In this document: in pieces, positions 6,545-9,454 of the stretch | Layout of the letters: each line of letters begins with the position of its first letter | Numbering within the stretch: position 1 is the first letter of the stretch | Assembly: GCA_003158705.1 (NCBI GenBank) | Contig: PMKX01000041.1 | Location: forward strand, 1,271-10,724 | From: Actinomycetota bacterium | GTDB taxonomy: Bacteria; Actinomycetota; Thermoleophilia; UBA2241 | Direction: 5' to 3' | Length of the DNA: 9,454 nucleotides | Translations under genes and position numbers: made by a program | The notes under the pieces: generated by a model | The model's database searches: none | What the model was told of the DNA's origin: nothing | The model's input: the letters and a program-made list of their open reading frames with translations, nothing else

Positions 6545-7713
6545 GCCAGGCCGGAGCCGAAGCGGTGCCGAAAAGCGCGCACGAGGCCGACGGGGCCGGT
6601 GAGCATCGCGTCGCCGAGGGGCGCCGGAAAGGTCACCGGCAGCCCACCCTCGGCCAGCAGCCGGCGGTGCGGTCCGGTGGCGAGCATGGGCAAGCCGTCG
6701 GGCACCGGCGCCGCCAGGGCGGCGCCGTGACCGCCGTCGGCCAGCACCTCGTCGCTCGTCAGGTCGCCTGCCAGGAACCGGCGCACCAGCGTGTCGAGGC
6801 GCGGCCCGTCAAGGCTGCCGGTGTGGTGTTCGAACACGCCCACGAGACGGCCTTCGAGGGCTACGGCGCACACCATGTGGCCGTTGCCGACGTTCACGAG
6901 CACCGCGTCGCGGCAGCCCTCGGGCAGAGCGCCGAGCAGGGCGGCCGGGCCGGTGTCGCCGGCGACCAACGGCGGCCGACTCGGCAAGACGGCGCTGCCG
7001 GCCGCCTGCCCGCCGCCGTCCCGAGCTGCGCTCCCGGCGCTCAGCGTGTCGGCGCGCGCCGCGGCGGCGGCGTGCATCCGTGTGAGCTCGGCCGGCAGCT
7101 CGGCCGGCGCATAGAAGAGCTCCTCCACGCGGCGCCGCTCGGCAAGCGCTTTCTGCCAAAGGTCAAACCGGAACACGCGGTTGGAGCCGTGCGGGCTGAA
7201 GCCGTGATCCTGCACCGCTACGGCGCCGCCGGTGAACGTCGTCTCCACGCCCAGCTGCCGCAGGGCGGCGCAGAGACCGTGCGGATCGAGGTCTCCTGAG
7301 CGCACGTCGCGGGCTCCGTGCGCGACGTGCTCCTCGGCCTCGTCGTCGTCGACGAGCACCACGCCGTGCTCGACCACGCGCTGTGGGTCGTCGGCGAAGC
7401 TCAGGGCTGCCGGTACGGTGGCCAGAAACGGCAGGCCGGCGGCGCGGTGGGCGCGCATGGCTGCCGTGGACGCGCCGCCGCCCATGGTAGGGCCGCGGAA
7501 GACCACGGCCACGCCCTCGCCGGTGGCGGCTCGGATCTGACCGGCCACCACCTGCGTGCGCGACGGCACCACCAGCTTGACGGAGTTCTCCGGCCATTGA
7601 CCGGGCTCAGAGACCAGGATGTCGGCTGTGCCGGCGCCGACGTCGATGGCTAGGATGCGGCCCTCCAGCGTGCGGCGCGGCTTCGCGCCCACCCTGTCGG
7701 CCATGCCGTTCAT
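6541..7713 (-). CDS. DUF1786 family protein (ASKHA-like ATPase fold suggested)
   Basis: A protein of 390 residues that I recognise as DUF1786, a sporadic archaeal and bacterial family of unknown role. The old label 'pyruvate formate-lyase activating enzyme' is not supported here: there is no CxxxCxxC radical-SAM motif. Visible blocks in order are ILAIDVGAGTADILV (20-34, like the phosphate-1 loop of actin/sugar-kinase ATPases), VVPSRTQ (48-54), FRGPTMGGG (72-80), VAVQDHGFSPHGSNRVFRF (165-183), VLVNVGNGHMVCAV (271-284, like phosphate-2), FEHHTGSLD (294-302) and ADGGHGAA (325-332). An Ala/Gly-rich linker of about 30 residues (215-246) looks like an insertion. I use the ATG at 7713 (MNGM); the ATG at 7704 is also possible. 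It starts 36 bases after the stop of the upstream glycosyltransferase gene, so the two are probably one operon. Nucleotide binding is inferred; the function is unknown. Confidence 0.78.
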   Translation of the reverse strand: MNGMADRVGAKPRRTLEGRILAIDVGAGTADILVSEPGQWPENSVKLVVPSRTQVVAGQIRAATGEGVAVVFRGPTMGGGASTAAMRAHRAAGLPFLATVPAALSFADDPQRVVEHGVVLVDDDEAEEHVAHGARDVRSGDLDPHGLCAALRQLGVETTFTGGAVAVQDHGFSPHGSNRVFRFDLWQKALAERRRVEELFYAPAELPAELTRMHAAAAARADTLSAGSAARDGGGQAAGSAVLPSRPPLVAGDTGPAALLGALPEGCRDAVLVNVGNGHMVCAVALEGRLVGVFEHHTGSLDGPRLDTLVRRFLAGDLTSDEVLADGGHGAALAAPVPDGLPMLATGPHRRLLAEGGLPVTFPAPLGDAMLTGPVGLVRAFRHRFGSGLA

Positions 7714-7749
7714 CGCGCTACGCCGTCCGCCGCATCTCGGGTGGTCGCG

Positions 7750-8475
7750 CTAGCCGGCCGTCGCCCGACGGCTGAAGCGCAACCGCCACACCATGAGCAT
7801 GGCCTCGAGCATGATGCCGCTCGACATCTTCGACTCGCCCACTTTGCGGTCGACGAAGATGATGGGAAGTTCCTGGATGCGGAAGCCGAGCTGGTGTGCG
7901 CGATAGGTCAGCTCGATCTGGAAGCCATAGCCGCTGGCGCCGATGGCCTCGAGGTCGAGCGTCTCGAGCACCCGGCGGCGAAAGCACTTGTAGCCACCTG
8001 TGAGGTCGCGGTAGGGCAGACCGAGGATGCTGCGCGCATAGAGGCTTCCGCCGCGGCTGATGACCTTGCGCAGCGGACCCCAGTTCTCGACGCCGCCGCC
8101 GGGCACATAGCGGGAGCCCAGCACCACGTCGGCGCCCTGCTCGACGAGGCGGATGAAGTCGGGCAGGTAGGCGGCATCGTGCGAGAGGTCGGCATCCATC
8201 TCGAAGATGAGATCGGCGCCGTCGTCGAGGGCTTTGCGGAAGCCGGCCATGTACGCCCTGCCCAGGCCCTCCTTGCCGGCGCGATGCAGCACCGCGACGT
8301 CGGGATGCTCGCCGGCAAGTCGGTCGGCCAGCTCGCCCGTGCCGTCGGGCGAATCGTCGTCCACGATAAGCGTGTGGAGCTGGATGCCGTGCCCGTCGGC
8401 GACCTCGCGGATACGCTCCAGAGCGTGCGCCAGGTTCTCGCGTTCGTTGTAGGTGGGCAGCACGATAGTGTTCAT
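7750..8475 (-). CDS. Polyprenol monophosphomannose synthase-like GT2 glycosyltransferase
   Basis: Family 2 glycosyltransferase of 241 residues, very close in pattern to Dpm1/Ppm1 catalytic domains. These transfer mannose (or glucose) from a nucleotide sugar to polyprenyl phosphate at the inner face of the membrane, making the donor for envelope glycosylation. Motifs in order are IVLPTYNERENL (4-15), LIVDDDSPDGT (37-47), KEGLGRAYMAGF (68-79), the metal-binding DAD in EMDADLSHD (94-96), GSRYVPGG (120-127), DLTGGYKCF (157-165), GYGFQIEL (182-189) and DRKVGESKMS (209-218). No membrane helices follow the catalytic domain, so it is a short, soluble-type member. The ATG at 8475 puts the first strand at the N-terminus. 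The frame stays open to a TTG at 8583 but the added 36 residues resemble nothing. There is no ribosome site; a TATACT box sits eight bases before the ATG. The DUF1786 gene follows. Confidence 0.9.
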   Translation of the reverse strand: MNTIVLPTYNERENLAHALERIREVADGHGIQLHTLIVDDDSPDGTGELADRLAGEHPDVAVLHRAGKEGLGRAYMAGFRKALDDGADLIFEMDADLSHDAAYLPDFIRLVEQGADVVLGSRYVPGGGVENWGPLRKVISRGGSLYARSILGLPYRDLTGGYKCFRRRVLETLDLEAIGASGYGFQIELTYRAHQLGFRIQELPIIFVDRKVGESKMSSGIMLEAMLMVWRLRFSRRATAG

Positions 8476-8483
8476 GGTCGGCA

Positions 8484-8489
8484 AGTATA
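8484..8489 (-). promoter_or_regulatory. -10 box directly before the GT2 start (leaderless transcript likely)
   Basis: Read on the reverse strand this is TATACT, five of six matching TATAAT. Only eight bases separate it from the ATG at 8475, so transcription would begin at or within about two bases of the start codon. A partial -35 (GGGACG, 8508-8513 reverse) lies 18 bases upstream. The lack of a Shine-Dalgarno sequence agrees with leaderless translation, which is common in actinobacteria. Confidence 0.5.
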
Positions 8490-8590
8490 TCGCGGCCGCT
8501 ACGGGGCCGTCCCGGCAGCCAAACCGCGGGGCGACACTCACCTTCGACTTTACCGTAAGACTTTTTCCGCGGAGCAAGGCCAAGGAAGGC

Positions 8591-8618
8591 TTGCGCGGCG
8601 AGCGAAAAGGACTATATT
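8591..8618 (+). promoter_or_regulatory. Putative nrdR-nrdJ promoter
   Basis: TTGCGC (8591-8596) and TATATT (8613-8618) form -35 and -10 elements with a 16-base spacer. The -10 is a close match and the -35 keeps only TTG. Transcription would begin near 8625, leaving a leader of about 42 bases. The -10 lies inside the first candidate NrdR box, so a bound repressor would block polymerase. Confidence 0.5.
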
Positions 8619-8623
8619 GGTGT
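8609..8623 (+). promoter_or_regulatory. Candidate NrdR box 1 (degenerate)
   Basis: The left half, aCTATAT (8611-8617), matches the NrdR consensus acaCwAtATaTwGtgt exactly over its core. The right half, TTGGTGT, fits only if one central base is missing. Its centre is about 30-31 bases from that of the second box, the three-turn spacing known for paired NrdR boxes. The flanking GGAC and GTCC make the site symmetric. Alone it would be weak; it is credible because of box 2 and the downstream genes. Confidence 0.5.
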
Positions 8624-8638
8624 CCGCGCGCTCCGGGG

Positions 8639-8654
8639 CCACTAGATATTGTGG
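8639..8654 (+). promoter_or_regulatory. Candidate NrdR box 2
   Basis: CCACTAGATATTGTGG matches the consensus acaCwAtATaTwGtgt at 13 of 16 positions and is nearly palindromic, with CCAC and GTGG at the ends. It lies in the predicted leader 12 bases before the nrdR start codon. With box 1 it forms the usual tandem operator that NrdR occupies when loaded with dATP or ATP. Confidence 0.68.
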
Positions 8655-8666
8655 AGTTGCCTGCTC

Positions 8667-9110
8667 ATGCATTGTCCGTTCTGCGGTAGTGACGACAGCA
8701 AAGTCGTGGATTCGCGCGACTCGGAGTCGGGCGACACCATCCGGCGCCGCCGCGAGTGCCTGTACTGCGAACGGCGCTATACGACCTACGAGCGCGTCGA
8801 GGATGTGCCCTTGGTGGTCATCAAGCGCAGCGGGCGCGAGGAAGTGTTCACACGCAGCAAGCTGCTCAACGGCTTGTTGCGGGCTTGCGAGAAACGATCG
8901 ATCCCGTTGGAGCGCATCGAGCGCATCGCCGACGAGATCGAGGGCGAGTTGCGGCGCGAGTCGGTGCAGAAGGTGACCACGGCCGAGGTCGGCGAGCGGG
9001 CACTGCGCTGTCTGAAGGCGCTGGACAAGGTCGCCTACGTGCGCTTCGCCTCGGTCTACAAGCAGTTCGAGGACATAGACGAGTTTCACACGGAGCTGGC
9101 GCGGTTGTAG
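8667..9110 (+). CDS. nrdR: Transcriptional repressor NrdR
   Basis: Zinc-ribbon/ATP-cone repressor of ribonucleotide reductase genes, 147 residues, close to the usual 150-160. The zinc ribbon uses C3, C6, C31 and C34 (MHCPFC and CLYC). Between them lies the canonical SRDSESGDTIRRRREC segment, whose basic run contacts DNA. The ATP-cone follows from about residue 49 (VIKRSGREEVFTRSKLL) to 137 (DKVAYVRFASVYKQF) and senses ATP versus dATP to set the oligomeric state. The ATG at 8667 puts the zinc ribbon at the very N-terminus as in all family members; TGGAG (8652-8656) lies ten bases upstream. The gene sits directly before a class II reductase gene and behind two NrdR-box-like sites, indicating autoregulation plus control of the reductase. 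Confidence 0.97.
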   Translation: MHCPFCGSDDSKVVDSRDSESGDTIRRRRECLYCERRYTTYERVEDVPLVVIKRSGREEVFTRSKLLNGLLRACEKRSIPLERIERIADEIEGELRRESVQKVTTAEVGERALRCLKALDKVAYVRFASVYKQFEDIDEFHTELARL

Positions 9111-9224
9111 CGTCCGCGACGTCTGCCAGACTGCGCGAGTACCGTCGGGGGGTGGCGGCGCAGTGAGGCATTCATTGGCGGGGCCGCAGTGACGGTCGTA
9201 AACGGGGAGGAGGGCAGGGCGGAG

Positions 9225-9454
9225 ATGAAGAGAGCCGTTATCGAGCTGTCGGGCAACGCGCTCAAGGTGCTGCAGCGGCGCTACCTCAAGAAGGGCGAGA
9301 ACGGGGAGCTCCTGGAGACCCCCGAAGAGATGTTCGCCAGGGTCGCGCACGCCATCGCTCAGGCGGAGCGTTTGTACAATCCCGCGGCGCCGGTCGAGGA
9401 GTGGGAGAAGACCTTCTACGCCCTGATGGCCAGTCTCGAGTTCCTGCCCAACAG
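9225..9454 (+). CDS. nrdJ: Class II (adenosylcobalamin-dependent) ribonucleotide reductase, N-terminal part
   Basis: The first 76 codons of a long gene that runs off the window. The protein begins MKRAVIELSGNALKVLQRRYL, then ETPEEMFARVAHAIAQAE, then EEWEKTFYALMASLEFLPN. This is the standard opening of NrdJ-type reductases: a short helical region, the 'RRYL/TPEE' block, and SLEFLPN leading into the SPTLMNAG motif that would follow just beyond the end. The enzyme makes deoxyribonucleotides using a B12 radical and works with or without oxygen. There is no room for an N-terminal ATP-cone. I use the ATG at 9225, with GGGGAGGAGGG (9204-9214) upstream; an in-frame GTG at 9189 would add 12 residues. 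It lies 114 bases after nrdR on the same strand and is probably under the same NrdR-controlled promoter. Active-site cysteines are outside the window. Confidence 0.88.
   Translation, partial: MKRAVIELSGNALKVLQRRYLKKGENGELLETPEEMFARVAHAIAQAERLYNPAAPVEEWEKTFYALMASLEFLPN

Noticed and set aside
6541..7713. Pyruvate formate-lyase activating enzyme (historic label for this family)
   Set aside because: No CxxxCxxC motif or other radical-SAM feature is present; the protein has only a few scattered cysteines.
8476..8583. Longer GT2 protein starting at TTG 8583
   Set aside because: The extra 36 residues are unlike the family, and a -10 box sits inside that stretch just before the ATG at 8475.
8620..8666. 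Cobalamin riboswitch before nrdR-nrdJ, suggested by GCCACT at 8638-8643 and the B12-dependent enzyme
   Set aside because: The motif is only a fragment of the B12 box, the leader is far too short for the riboswitch, and the bases are better explained as an NrdR box.
7741..8976. Forward open frame of 411 codons across the GT2 gene, the divergent gap and nrdR
   Set aside because: It runs antisense to the GT2 gene and out of frame through nrdR, both of which are secure.

Overview
The window is very GC-rich bacterial chromosome. Codons end mostly in G or C, and GTG or TTG are used as start codons for several genes. The gene set is an sdhCDAB succinate dehydrogenase, a class II (B12-dependent) ribonucleotide reductase next to nrdR, a polyprenol-phosphate mannosyltransferase-like GT2 enzyme and a DUF1786 protein. 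This suits a deep-branching, probably uncultured actinobacterium (Thermoleophilia-like or similar). That placement is inference; there is no rRNA or other phylogenetic marker. No mobile element, tRNA, CRISPR array or phage gene was seen.

Layout. (1) 1-384: 3' end of a serine hydrolase of the class A beta-lactamase-like fold. (2) 385-621: structured non-coding leader. (3) 622-3820: a compact + strand operon sdhC-sdhD-sdhA-sdhB encoding a complete membrane-bound succinate:quinone oxidoreductase. (4) 3823-3857: a GC-rich hairpin that fills the gap to a convergent gene. (5) 3859-4860 (-): an EamA/DMT-type ten-helix transporter. (6) A 113-base divergent gap carrying a consensus TATAAT box. (7) 4974-6544 (+): a macro-domain (ADP-ribose binding) protein, then an ornithine cyclodeaminase/mu-crystallin family oxidoreductase. 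(8) 6541-8475 (-): a second transcription unit, read GT2 polyprenol-phosphate glycosyltransferase then DUF1786 protein. Its end overlaps the OCD gene by four bases. (9) 8476-8666: a divergent control region with a likely pair of NrdR boxes. (10) 8667-9454 (+): nrdR and the 5' end of nrdJ, which runs off the window.

How the genes fit together. The sdh operon links the TCA cycle to the quinone pool. The nrdR-nrdJ unit is a textbook self-regulated deoxynucleotide synthesis module: NrdR senses (d)ATP and should repress its own promoter and the reductase. The GT2 enzyme charges a polyprenyl-phosphate lipid with a sugar for cell-envelope glycosylation. The two genes I can name only by family (DUF1786 and the divergent OCD-family enzyme) are the least understood parts. 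I did not find a clearly new multigene system. The best leads are the DUF1786-GT2 pairing, the macro-OCD pairing, the NrdR box pair, the apparent leaderless start of the GT2 gene and the tetraloop-rich leader of sdh.
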